DNA from: Tidjanibacter sp.
GTDB taxonomy: Bacteria; Bacteroidota; Bacteroidia; Bacteroidales; Rikenellaceae
DNA: 49,355 bases
NCBI GenBank assembly: GCA_017936005.1
Contig: JAGBGK010000001.1
Coordinates: 1-49,355, forward strand
Direction: 5' to 3'
Numbering within the stretch: the stretch's first letter is position 1; every line of letters begins with the position of its first letter. The notes beneath the pieces are model-generated. The model saw only the letters and a list, made by a program, of their open reading frames with translations, made no database searches and had not been told where the DNA came from. Shown piece after piece: positions 31,643-40,092 of the stretch. The translations under genes were made by a program, and so were the position numbers.

Positions 31643-33352
31643 TTACAATTCTATCACCCTATCGCAGAACTCCAAAGTCTTGGGATTGTGGGAGATGAAG
31701 AGTATGGTCAGGTTGTGGTCGGCCTTCGACAGACCCGCCACAGCATCCACAATCTCCCTCTCCGTAGCCTCGTCCAGAGAGCTTGTTGCCTCGTCAAACA
31801 TCAGCACCGAAGCCTCCTTATACAACGCTCTGGCAATGCCGATACGCTGACGCTGGCCACCCGACAGTCGGCATCCAGCCTCACCCGTAATGGTATCAAC
31901 CCCCTCGGGCAGGCTCTCCACAAGGTCGCTCAACTGCGCCGTGGCTATCACCCTGCGAAGTCTTTCGTGGTCAATCTTCCCCTTCTCAACACCAAAAGCA
32001 ATGTTCTCCGCAATGCTCACATCGGGGATGAAGAGGTCTTGCGAAACATAGGCTATATTGTTCTGCCACTTGCGCCTCAACTCGGGCGTGTCGATGGCAA
32101 CACCATCCACCACAAGTGCGCCCTGCTGCGGTTGGTAGAGGGCTGCAAGAATGTTGAACAGGGTGGTCTTACCCTTACCCGAAACACCCTGAATACCAAC
32201 CTTTTCGCCCTTGTGGATGGTGAGTGAAAAATTCTCAACTATGGGGCTACCCTCGCTGTATGCAAACTCCACATTTTGGAGCTCAATGGTCTGTCCAAAG
32301 GGCAACTTCTCGGTTGTCTGCGAGGTCTGTTGGGGCTTGTGGGAGAGTTCCTCGGAGAGCAGGTCCACAACAAATTGGTTGCGCTTAAACTCGCTCCAAC
32401 TGCCCACAATGCGACTAATGGAGGGCACAATGCGGTAGGCCGCCACAGCAAAGACTCCCAAAAAGAGTTTCAGCGAAGAGACCGTCTGGCCCGCCAACAG
32501 CCCCACAACGATAACCGTAACAACACCCAGCACCAGCGAAAACTCAATGACGTGGCTCGACGAGGCACGCATCAACATCGCACGCAGGGAGTAGTGTCGC
32601 AGGCTCTCGATGCCTCGTGCAAAACGTGCTGTAATATAGGGTTTTGCTCCTGCAATCTCAATGTCGGCATATCCCCTCAGGGCCTCATACATCGTCTTGT
32701 TTTGGGCCACTTGGAGTCGGTTTTCCTCTCGGCCATTCTCGGCCATACGCTTGCGTATGATGCGGGAGTAGACAAGTGCCACGGGGACAAACACCGCCAC
32801 CGCAAGGAGCACAATCAGCGGATTGTAGAGGCTCAACAGCACCAACAACACAGCCACTACGACCAACTCCGTGAGGATACCCAGCAGGGGACTAACGATG
32901 CCGTTGGCAAAGCGGTGGCACATAGCATTGACGTTGTTGATGAGAGTGGTGGTGTGGTGGGAGCGCACAAAGAGCAACCCACGCGAGAGGTAACTATCAT
33001 ACATCCTCTGCGAGAGGTCGGCAAAGAGGCGCATCATATATCGGCCCCTGACCTGCCCGAGAGCCACACTGCACACCCCTTTGAGCGCGATGAGCAGCAA
33101 CACTGCGCCACACACGGCCACAATGAAAGCCCTCTCCGAAGTGAAGCCCACAGCGTTGTAGATAGCGGCAAAGATGGGGGTGTTGACAAGGAAGTTCTCG
33201 TCCAACACCACCAGCAATACCGACACCAACGCCGCAATGCCCACCAAGTCAATCACAGCCGAACAGAGGGCTGTGAGCAACATCAGTGGCAAACCACGAC
33301 GCTTGTCGCTCGGTATTAGGTTGTATATCTTCTTTGCTATCATCATATTCAT
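31643..33352 (-). CDS. ABC transporter, fused permease and ATPase (exporter type)
   Basis: 569 residues. Six-helix ABC exporter domain (about 1-330; segments such as LPLMLLTALCSAVIDLVGIAALVSVLLVVL and VVAVLLVLLSLYNPLIVLLAVAVFVPVALVY), then an ATPase domain (about 350-569). Walker A is GVSGKGKTT (about 388-396), signature LSGGQRQRIGIARAL, Walker B VLMFDEATSSLDE, and the switch His is in ILFISHNP. There is no N-terminal C39 peptidase domain, so if it exports a peptide, cleavage would come from the neighbouring S26-like protein (inference). It is first in the cassette; a -7 element lies 229 bp upstream, with repeats in the leader. Confidence 0.93.
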   Translation of the reverse strand: MNMMIAKKIYNLIPSDKRRGLPLMLLTALCSAVIDLVGIAALVSVLLVVLDENFLVNTPIFAAIYNAVGFTSERAFIVAVCGAVLLLIALKGVCSVALGQVRGRYMMRLFADLSQRMYDSYLSRGLLFVRSHHTTTLINNVNAMCHRFANGIVSPLLGILTELVVVAVLLVLLSLYNPLIVLLAVAVFVPVALVYSRIIRKRMAENGREENRLQVAQNKTMYEALRGYADIEIAGAKPYITARFARGIESLRHYSLRAMLMRASSSHVIEFSLVLGVVTVIVVGLLAGQTVSSLKLFLGVFAVAAYRIVPSISRIVGSWSEFKRNQFVVDLLSEELSHKPQQTSQTTEKLPFGQTIELQNVEFAYSEGSPIVENFSLTIHKGEKVGIQGVSGKGKTTLFNILAALYQPQQGALVVDGVAIDTPELRRKWQNNIAYVSQDLFIPDVSIAENIAFGVEKGKIDHERLRRVIATAQLSDLVESLPEGVDTITGEAGCRLSGGQRQRIGIARALYKEASVLMFDEATSSLDEATEREIVDAVAGLSKADHNLTILFISHNPKTLEFCDRVIEL

Positions 33353-33353
33353 T

Positions 33354-33580
33354 GTCTAACGTCCAACGTCAACTGTCGACCGTCGACCGTCAACCGTCAA
33401 CCGTCATTTTTTTTATTCCCTTTCTGCTCTTCCTGCCCTTCCTTGCCCTTAAACAGACCTCTCTGGCACTTTGTGCCATCTCCCCTAACTTAGGGGAGAA
33501 CAACAGACGCCCCCGCCTTTCAGGCACCCCCCCTCTAACTCAGAGGGGGAGTAATTTTCCATTTTCAATTTTCAATTTCA
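33354..33580. repeat. Repeats in the leader of the ABC cassette
   Basis: Heptamers (33354-33406), GCCCTTCC-like units, an R7 double hairpin in reverse orientation (33452-33552: GGCAC-TTT-GTGCC, CTCCCCTAACTTAGGGGAG, GCC-TTTCA-GGC, CCCCCTCTAACTCAGAGGGGG) and A/T 9-mers (33556-33580). Confidence 0.8.
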
Positions 33581-33588
33581 CAAAGATA
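33581..33588 (-). promoter_or_regulatory. Promoter -7 element of the ABC cassette
   Basis: TATCTTTG on the minus strand, exact TAnnTTTG. It would give a 220-nt leader made of repeat modules. No clear -33 box. Confidence 0.45.
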
Positions 33589-33636
33589 CGCTTTTGTTTG
33601 GATAAACCCACCATTCGTCGGGTAAAATCGCAAGGG

Positions 33637-33653
33637 CACATATAAAATATGTG
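33637..33653. promoter_or_regulatory. Inverted repeat, possible operator, upstream of the nuclease locus
   Basis: CACATAT-AAA-ATATGTG is a perfect 7+7 inverted repeat ending 7 bp before the -33 box of the strong promoter at 33661, a usual place for an activator. Confidence 0.45.
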
Positions 33654-33660
33654 TAGGTGC

Positions 33661-33691
33661 TTTGTCTTTTAGGAAAAAAACAATACTTTTG
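33661..33691 (+). promoter_or_regulatory. Canonical promoter of the surface nuclease locus
   Basis: TTTG (33661-33664), 19 bp, TACTTTTG (33684-33691): a perfect match to the Bacteroidota consensus in both boxes and spacing, the best promoter in the window. The leader would be about 60 nt. Confidence 0.75.
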
Positions 33692-33754
33692 CGCACGCTG
33701 AAATACTAAACAAAAACATATAAACATTTCTAACAATCAAAACCACCAAACATT

Positions 33755-36700
33755 ATGAATTTCAAAAAATTGCTTTTGTTTTTGGTTGCTCCTCTGATGC
33801 TTGCATTTGCAGGCTGCGAGCCCACTCCGCAGGTACAGACCTTCGCAGAGTGCTCGGTTGCTGACGCCGAGGGCAACGCAGTAACAACTATGGCCTTTGG
33901 TGCCGAGCAGGAGAGCGCAACGTTCACCGTTACCGCTACTCGCAGCTGGACCATCACCACCTCTCTCGTATCGCCCGCCGACATCGACGAGTGGTTTGCC
34001 GTGGCTCCCAAGGATTTTGTGAACGCCGACAACTCTTCGCAGAGCAAAGAGATTACCGTTAGCGTGTTTGCAAACGAGGGCGAGGCTCGTACCGCAACCC
34101 TGTCGATTGACTATGGCGACGACAAACCCCTGAACATCACCATTTCGCAGAGTGGCAAAGGCCAGACTGCACTTGGCGAGGAAATTTACTACGACAACTT
34201 CGACAAAGGCACCGCACAGGACAATAGCGGTTGGCCCGCATTGGACGGCTTTGTTAACCCCACCGGTGTTGCTGCCGAGGGTGTAACCTACACCGTTGCA
34301 AACGTACAGGCTCGCTCCAACAGCCCCTCCAACAACAGCCACTCCGGCTACAAAGATGAGGCTTCGGGCGGTAACAACGCATTCTACCGCACCAATGGCG
34401 TGTTGACCATCAACAACATCGACCTCTCCGCACAGGCCTCGAAGGACTACACCCTGACCTTTGGTTGCTACCGTAGCGTTTATGGCGAGCAGGACAACTC
34501 GTTCAAGGCTTCGGAGTTCCACGTATTCCTCTCGGGCGACGGCCAGAAGTGGACCGAGATTACCTACGAGCGCCCTGCTGACGAGGTTAGCAGCTATGGT
34601 ACTTGGAACAAGGCAACTGCAACCTTCTCGCTGAAAGAGAAACCCGCAAAACTGAGCATCCGCTTTGTTTCCGACCTCGCATCGTCGCACCGTTTGGACG
34701 ACGTTAAACTGATGGTTGGTGGCGGCGGCGCAGAGGTTGACCTCGCAAATGGCACCACCAGCGGTGGTGGCAACGACGAGCCCGTTAATCCCGGTGAGTT
34801 AGCAGGTAGCGGTGAGGGTACCGAGGCTTCGCCCTACGATGTGGTGCGCGCTTCCGACATCATTGCCAAAGGCGCTGCAACCTCCACAGCAGTTTACACC
34901 AAGGGTATCATCTCGCAGATTGACGAGGTTAGCACCTCCTATGGTAATGCAACTTACTACATCTCCAACGATGGTAGCAAGACCAACCACCTGGCAGTAT
35001 TCCGTGGTAAATACCTCAACAACGAGAAGTTCACCGCCGCTGACCAGATCAAGGTTGGTGATGAGGTCGTTGTTCTCGGCGTGTTGGAGCTCTACAATGG
35101 CTCGAAAGCTGAGATTACCAACAGCTATATCTTCTCGCACAAACCCGGCGAGGGTGGCGGCACCGTTACCCCCGAGCCCGAACCAGAGCCTACCCCCGGT
35201 GTTGAGATTCCCGAGGGCGCAGTGGTTTGGAACATCGGCGCAGCAAACCAGACTTGGGCTGCCGAGACCGATGCCACCCTTGGCGCAGGTTTCGCTGCAA
35301 CCGTTAACAACCTCAAAGTTGGCTACTACACACACAAATCCGGCAACGCTGTTGTTGCTGCAAAGGATGACCACATCCGCGTCTACAAGACTTCGGCATT
35401 GGTTATCACTCCTCTCGATGGTAGGAAGATTACACAGGTGATTATGTTGTGTACCGACAACGCAAACTACGACGGCAAAATCACATACTACACCTTTGAC
35501 ATGAATGTTTCGGACGGCACCACCGCTGTTGCAAATCAGGATGCTAAGTATATCACTTGGAGCGGTAACACCGACAAGTTTGAGGCTTATGCCGACAATG
35601 GTCAGGTTCGTATCAAGACTCTTGCAGTTGTATTGGACGGCGAGGGTAGCGGCACCGTTACTCCCGAGCCCGAGCCCGAGCCTACCCCTGGTGAGGAGAT
35701 CACCATCCCCGAGCTCTATGCTCTCGCCGATGGTGCGTTGGCTACCGAGAAGGTTATCAACGTGGTTGTTTCGGGCGCAAGCCAGAACAGCTCCTATGGT
35801 ACCGTTTATGTGATGACCCCTGGTTCGACCGCTGCAAAGAATGGCTTCTCGCTCTACAACTCCACATTGGAAGGCAAGTATAAGGTTGGTGATATGCTGA
35901 AAATCACCCTTCCCGCCGGCACCGCCAAGAAGGAGAACTACAAGGGTATGCCCCAGCTTTCGGGTATCACCGATGCCAACATCGTGGTTGTGTCGAGTGG
36001 CAACACTGTGAACAACATCGTTGTTACTGCCGACAAACTTCTCGACTACCTCGGTATGCCCGTGACCATCGAGAATGCAACTGTTGCTGCAAATGGCGTA
36101 TGGTGTACCGCTTCCGCTCACGGCTCGCACAACTTCACCGCAGGTGGCACCGCCTTCACCGTCTATGTGAACAAGCGCGCAACCAACTTCCAGGACGTTG
36201 CCTACAGCGCAGCCACAGGCAACATCAGCGGTATTGCCGTGACCTACAACAACAACTTGCAGATTGCTCCTCGTGATGCAGCCGACGTTCAGGCCTTTGC
36301 AAGCACCGGCGGTGGCACCACCGAGCCCGAGGAGCCCGAGACTCCTACCGAGCCCGAGACTCCCGTTACCGGCGAGTGGGCTGGTCGTGATGACTTCAAC
36401 ACCGTAAATGCCAACTCCTCCTACATTGATCGCCAGACCACCGCTGGTTGGGTTGGTGCCTTCTGCGCAGTTCAGTCTGGCGGAACCGGCGCAAACCCCG
36501 TATTGCCCGACCTGCTCGGTAGCGACACCAACACCCGTGCGTTCTGCATTATGGCCAACTCCACTTCGGTGGGTACCATCACTTCGCCCGTGCTGACCAC
36601 CGGTTGTGGTAAACTCAAATTCACCTATGCCCTCTCGTTCACCGACAAGAACGGTATTGATATGACCGTGGAGATTAAGCAGAACGGTGCAACCGTTAAG

Positions 36701-36877
36701 TCGTTCGCGGTTGTGAACACCACTTGTGTTAAATATGACATCCTCACTTTCGAGGAGGAGGTAAATGTTGCAGGTGATTTCCAGATTGTATTCACCAACA
36801 ATGGTCCCTCGAAAGCTGCAACCGGCAACAAAGACCGCGTATCCATTTGGGATGTAATGTGGACCGCTGCACAGTAA
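33755..36877 (+). CDS. Large multidomain surface lipoprotein (BACON, anchor-J-like, OB-fold domains)
   Basis: 1040 residues. Lipoprotein signal LMLAFAGC with Cys21. Then a BACON-type beta domain (about 30-135), a choice-of-anchor-J-like jelly roll (about 145-330: YYDNFDKGTAQDNSGWP), an OB-fold DUF6359-like domain (about 350-465: SPYDVVRASDIIAKG), a beta domain (about 485-630), a DUF5689-like OB-fold (about 650-850: IPELYALADGALATEKVINV) and a C-terminal jelly-roll-like domain (about 880-1040). Three Glu/Pro linkers (about 469, 633 and 854; the first two share TPEPEPEPTPG) separate modules. No enzyme motif is seen; it probably binds polymer at the cell surface. A strong terminator follows, so it is a single transcript upstream of the nuclease genes. 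Confidence 0.8.
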   Translation: MNFKKLLLFLVAPLMLAFAGCEPTPQVQTFAECSVADAEGNAVTTMAFGAEQESATFTVTATRSWTITTSLVSPADIDEWFAVAPKDFVNADNSSQSKEITVSVFANEGEARTATLSIDYGDDKPLNITISQSGKGQTALGEEIYYDNFDKGTAQDNSGWPALDGFVNPTGVAAEGVTYTVANVQARSNSPSNNSHSGYKDEASGGNNAFYRTNGVLTINNIDLSAQASKDYTLTFGCYRSVYGEQDNSFKASEFHVFLSGDGQKWTEITYERPADEVSSYGTWNKATATFSLKEKPAKLSIRFVSDLASSHRLDDVKLMVGGGGAEVDLANGTTSGGGNDEPVNPGELAGSGEGTEASPYDVVRASDIIAKGAATSTAVYTKGIISQIDEVSTSYGNATYYISNDGSKTNHLAVFRGKYLNNEKFTAADQIKVGDEVVVLGVLELYNGSKAEITNSYIFSHKPGEGGGTVTPEPEPEPTPGVEIPEGAVVWNIGAANQTWAAETDATLGAGFAATVNNLKVGYYTHKSGNAVVAAKDDHIRVYKTSALVITPLDGRKITQVIMLCTDNANYDGKITYYTFDMNVSDGTTAVANQDAKYITWSGNTDKFEAYADNGQVRIKTLAVVLDGEGSGTVTPEPEPEPTPGEEITIPELYALADGALATEKVINVVVSGASQNSSYGTVYVMTPGSTAAKNGFSLYNSTLEGKYKVGDMLKITLPAGTAKKENYKGMPQLSGITDANIVVVSSGNTVNNIVVTADKLLDYLGMPVTIENATVAANGVWCTASAHGSHNFTAGGTAFTVYVNKRATNFQDVAYSAATGNISGIAVTYNNNLQIAPRDAADVQAFASTGGGTTEPEEPETPTEPETPVTGEWAGRDDFNTVNANSSYIDRQTTAGWVGAFCAVQSGGTGANPVLPDLLGSDTNTRAFCIMANSTSVGTITSPVLTTGCGKLKFTYALSFTDKNGIDMTVEIKQNGATVKSFAVVNTTCVKYDILTFEEEVNVAGDFQIVFTNNGPSKAATGNKDRVSIWDVMWTAAQ

Positions 36878-36906
36878 TCGGCCACACGAATACCAAATTC
36901 CGATAG

Positions 36907-36940
36907 ACAAGGCTCCCGATTTCGGGGGCCTTGTTTTTTT
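36907..36940 (+). terminator. Terminator after the large surface lipoprotein gene
   Basis: ACAAGGC (36907-36913) and GCCTTGT (36928-36934) with inner CCGA/TCGG pairs, then seven T. Confidence 0.9.
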
Positions 36941-36951
36941 GTGCACAATTA

Positions 36952-37205
36952 CTCCTCCCCTAAGGTAGGGGAGGTGCCACTTTGTGGCGGAGGGGTATGC
37001 AGACGGTAGACGGTTGACGTTAGACTAAAAAAACAGACCTCACCCGCCTTCGGCACCCTCTCCTAACTTAGGCGAGGGTCATTCATTCTCCCCTAAGTTA
37101 GGGGAGATGGTGCGCAGCACCAGAGAGGTCTGTCTGACGGTTGACGGTAGACGGTCGACGGTCGACGTTAGACGTTGGACGTTAGACCTTAGACGTTGGA
37201 CCGTT
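36952..37205. repeat. R7 double hairpins and heptamers
   Basis: R7 copies at 36952-37000 (CTCCCCTAAGGTAGGGGAG then GCCAC-TTT-GTGGC) and 37044-37131 (CTCTCCTAACTTAGGCGAG; CTCCCCTAAGTTAGGGGAG then GGTGC-GCA-GCACC), with heptamers at 37001-37026 and 37135-37203. Confidence 0.85.
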
Positions 37206-37327
37206 AAAAAAACGCAAAGTGCGAGGGGAATTTTGTGCCAAGCAAGAAGGCGAGTCCGCAGCAGCCACAGGCTGTTTTGTGTAGATGATAGGTAGTAACT
37301 CTTTCAAACGTCAGCAAGCCCCACAAC
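37206..37327. repeat. Half R3 element (copy d) joined to an inverted R8 fragment
   Basis: The left half of R3 (AAAAAAACGCAAAGTGCGAG to AGTCCGCAG, 37206-37260) stops at the apical loop. It continues into CACAGGCTGTTTTGTGTAGATG, which is the reverse complement of the inner part of the long R8 form. The remaining bases to 37327 are unassigned. Confidence 0.7.
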
Positions 37328-37455
37328 AAAAAAACGCAAAGTGTGCGGCAAATGCAAGGCACACAAGAAAACCACCCCGCAGTTTACTAAACGTAAATGA
37401 GGAGGTGGTTTATCGCAGTGTAACGCAGCAGTTGCCGTGCAATCTGCGTTTTTTT
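37328..37455. repeat. R3 hairpin element, copy e
   Basis: Outer arms AAAAAAACGCAAAG and AATCTGCGTTTTTTT; the inner stem AAACCACC (37369-37376) pairs with GGTGGTTT (37414-37421), again with its own sequence. The loop GCAGTTTACTAAACGTAAATG is conserved. Here it sits just upstream of a plus-strand gene rather than after a minus-strand one. Confidence 0.85.
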
Positions 37456-37474
37456 ATACGTGCGCGCGCACGTA
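37455..37474. promoter_or_regulatory. Alternating purine-pyrimidine palindrome upstream of the first NUC gene
   Basis: TACGTGCGCGCGCACGTA (37457-37474) is a perfect 18-bp palindrome; with the preceding TA it gives 20 bp of strict pyrimidine-purine alternation, a Z-DNA-prone sequence. It lies about 17 bp before a -7-like TACCTTTA (37491-37498), where a -33 box or operator would be. Confidence 0.55.
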
Positions 37475-37551
37475 ATTCAAATAAAATACGTACCTTTACG
37501 CCCTAATGGCCACCGTGCTAAACACGGGCTAAACATTTGAAACAAATTACT

Positions 37552-38733
37552 ATGTTGATAAGACTCATACGACACATCGCAACTCTCGTGGCACTCGTGG
37601 CTCTCTCGTTGGGAGCTGCCTGCACTCCGGCATACACCCCACAGCCCAACGGCGTGTCGTTCAGCACGGGCGAAACCGTTGCGCACACCACCACACAGCA
37701 GTTCTTGTCCATCGCCTCGGAGTATGCGTGGACCATCGAAATCAACTACCTCTCACCCGAAGGCGCAGAGGGTTGGTGCTCGCTGAGCAAAACAAGCGGC
37801 GAGGGCAACGAGAATGTCATTATGTCGTTCGGAAAGAACCCCCTCAAAGAGAGCCGTTCGCTATCGTTGAGCGTTAAGTTCCCACGCGAGAGCATCGACC
37901 TCATATTCACCCAACTTGCCGAGGGAGAGAAGCCGGAGCCCGACATCACCACCACTCCCAAGTGGCTCGAACTACCCGCTTTCACTCCCGACAACGAGGA
38001 AAGAGTCTATTTTTCCAAACATATGCTCCCCTCGTCGGGCAACAAAGAGCGTAGTTTCTCGGTACTCTACGACACCGAAATCTACCACCCCTATTGGGTT
38101 GCATACCCTTTGTGCAGGGGTAACATCAGAGGTAACGGACAGAGGGTTGACGAGTGGGGTATTATGGACCCCAACATCCCCAACGACAAGCAACTCTATA
38201 TGAGTAGCTCCTACTATGGCTCCTACGACCGAGGACATATGCTCCCTTCGGCCAGCCGATTGGGCTCCGATGCAGACAACCGCCAAACCTTCTATCCGAC
38301 CAATATGAGCCCACAGCTCGCAGGCCTCAACCAGAAAAAATGGGCCTCCATTGAGGGACAGGTGCGCAATTGGGGCGAGAGTTGCGACACTCTCTATGTG
38401 GTTACGGGTGCCGTGTTCCGCACCGTGGGTGGCAACGAAAGCGTAAACACCACCTCGTGCCGTAGCGATAGTGGCAAGCAGGTATCCATCCCCAACTACT
38501 ACTACAAGGCCCTTCTCCAAAGGCGAGGTACGGGGGCAAGCAGTTCCTATCAGACCTTGGCCATATGGGTACCCCACAAGGCTGCAACAGGCAACGTTAC
38601 CAAGAGCGACCTTATAACCATCGACCGCTTGGAGGAGCTCACAGGAATTGACTTCTTCCACAACCTCGACGACACCACCGAGCAGAGGGTGGAGAGTTAC
38701 TACGACCTCACCTATTGGAGCGGAATCAATTAG
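37552..38733 (+). CDS. Secreted lipoprotein DNA/RNA non-specific endonuclease (NUC family), first copy
   Basis: 393 residues from ATG; an in-frame TTG lies 15 bp upstream but is less likely. Lipoprotein signal (LVALSLGAAC). A BACON-like domain (about 30-125: GVSFSTGETV, IFTQLAEG) precedes a beta-beta-alpha-metal NUC domain (about 150-385). The catalytic motif YDRGHMLPSASR (about 224-235) has the general-base His, and FYPTNMSPQLAGLN provides the metal-binding Asn. Such enzymes (Serratia nuclease fold) cut single- and double-stranded DNA and RNA. It lies in tandem with a second copy 72 bp downstream. The lipid anchor suggests action at the outer surface or in the periplasm. Confidence 0.9.
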   Translation: MLIRLIRHIATLVALVALSLGAACTPAYTPQPNGVSFSTGETVAHTTTQQFLSIASEYAWTIEINYLSPEGAEGWCSLSKTSGEGNENVIMSFGKNPLKESRSLSLSVKFPRESIDLIFTQLAEGEKPEPDITTTPKWLELPAFTPDNEERVYFSKHMLPSSGNKERSFSVLYDTEIYHPYWVAYPLCRGNIRGNGQRVDEWGIMDPNIPNDKQLYMSSSYYGSYDRGHMLPSASRLGSDADNRQTFYPTNMSPQLAGLNQKKWASIEGQVRNWGESCDTLYVVTGAVFRTVGGNESVNTTSCRSDSGKQVSIPNYYYKALLQRRGTGASSSYQTLAIWVPHKAATGNVTKSDLITIDRLEELTGIDFFHNLDDTTEQRVESYYDLTYWSGIN

Positions 38734-38805
38734 GCCACCGCAACAAGGATGCAGATACAACACTACAAAACAAACAACCACAAAACCACAAACAATACAC
38801 AATTA

Positions 38806-40092
38806 ATGAAACAACTTCGTTACTTCTTGATTTTGGCCATCGCCGCACTCTCCTTCGCGTGCGAGGAGTTGAACGAGCAGCCCAACAATGGAAAGTACAT
38901 CAATGTGGAAACAACCCTCTTGGAACTCACACACACCAAAGGCTCGTTTAAGATTAGCGTTGAGAGCAACACCTCGTGGGTGGCAACATCCTCCGCCGAG
39001 TGGCTCACAGTATTTGGAGCCAACGAGTGTAGCGGCTCGGGAGAGGTAATGTTCTCCTACACGGCCAACACCTCCGACAAATCGCGCAACGCGAAGATTG
39101 AGATTGCTCCAAAGGTGGCCGGCGAAGCATCGACCTACCCCATCTTGGTGTCGCAGAAAGGTGTAAGCCAGAGTGGCAATGATGACGACAACACGGGAGG
39201 CAATGACAATACGGGTGGTGATGATAACACAGGTGGCGACAATACCGGTGGCGACAATACCGGTGGCGACAATACCGGTGGTGATGACAACACCGGAGGC
39301 AACACGGACGGTGGCCTCGTAACCAACGGTGGCACTCCCCACGCAGGCTGGGCCGAGTTGCCCGCCGAGGAGAGCAACTCCGACTACTACTATGCCTACC
39401 ATATGCGTGCCGACAAAGGCACACAGCGCAACTTCTCGGTTTGTTACAGTGCCGAGATGGGTTGCCCCGTGTGGGTTGCAGCCCCCATCCACAAGTGCTA
39501 CTGTGGTAGTGGCAGGTCGGAAAACTATGCTCCCGACCCCGTAATCCCAGCAAGTGTGCAGAAGAATGCCGACAGAGCAGGCGACACCAACAAGGGCAAC
39601 TGGATGAACCGAGGACATATGCTCGCATCCAATATGCGTAACGTTACCGCTACGACCAACCAGCAGGTCTTCTACTACTCCAACATCGCTCCGCAGGATG
39701 GTACCAATTTCAACACCGGCGGCGGTTGGTGGAACAATATGGAGGATATCGAGAAGAACGAATTTATGTGTTCCGACACCCTCTACACCGTCAATGGTTG
39801 CCATTGGACCAACAAAAACGAGACCTTCGGAGGACGAGTGGTACCGACACACTTCTACAAGGTGTTCCTGCGCACCAAGAGTGGCAACAGTGGCAAGTGG
39901 GTGGTGAACTGCTCGAAGGGCGAGTTGCAATGTGTGGCTTTCTATGCATCCCACTACGTTGGCAAAGTTACCCCCTCCCGCAGCCATATGATTAGCGTGG
40001 CGGAGTTGGAGCGCATCACGGGCCACACCTTCTTCCCCAACGTGCCCAACGCACCAAAGGATACCTTCAACCCAAGCGATTGGGGAATGTAA
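38806..40092 (+). CDS. Secreted lipoprotein DNA/RNA non-specific endonuclease (NUC family), second copy
   Basis: 428 residues from ATG at MKQLRYFLILAIAALSFAC (lipoprotein signal, Cys19). BACON domain (about 28-122: FKISVESNTSWVATSSAEWL), then a Gly/Asn/Asp-rich spacer (about 125-170, DNTGG units), then the NUC domain (about 180-425). The catalytic segment reads MNRGHMLASNMR (about 266-277): the usual DRGH has Asn in place of Asp, while the His base and the downstream metal Asn (YYSNIAPQ) remain. It is a diverged tandem paralogue of the preceding gene, perhaps with different substrate preference. The gap to the next gene (151 bp) holds repeats. Confidence 0.9.
   Translation: MKQLRYFLILAIAALSFACEELNEQPNNGKYINVETTLLELTHTKGSFKISVESNTSWVATSSAEWLTVFGANECSGSGEVMFSYTANTSDKSRNAKIEIAPKVAGEASTYPILVSQKGVSQSGNDDDNTGGNDNTGGDDNTGGDNTGGDNTGGDNTGGDDNTGGNTDGGLVTNGGTPHAGWAELPAEESNSDYYYAYHMRADKGTQRNFSVCYSAEMGCPVWVAAPIHKCYCGSGRSENYAPDPVIPASVQKNADRAGDTNKGNWMNRGHMLASNMRNVTATTNQQVFYYSNIAPQDGTNFNTGGGWWNNMEDIEKNEFMCSDTLYTVNGCHWTNKNETFGGRVVPTHFYKVFLRTKSGNSGKWVVNCSKGELQCVAFYASHYVGKVTPSRSHMISVAELERITGHTFFPNVPNAPKDTFNPSDWGM
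39180..39315 (+). repeat. Tandem GGTGGCGACAATACC 15-mers inside the second NUC gene
   Basis: About seven in-frame units encode DNTGG repeats in the spacer between BACON and NUC domains; three central units are identical, which suggests recent expansion. Confidence 0.9.

Noticed and set aside
29501-33352. Complete lasso-peptide cluster
   Set aside because: No transglutaminase-like B2 protein, no asparagine-synthetase-like C protein and no precursor were found; only the PqqD-like, kinase-like and ABC parts fit.
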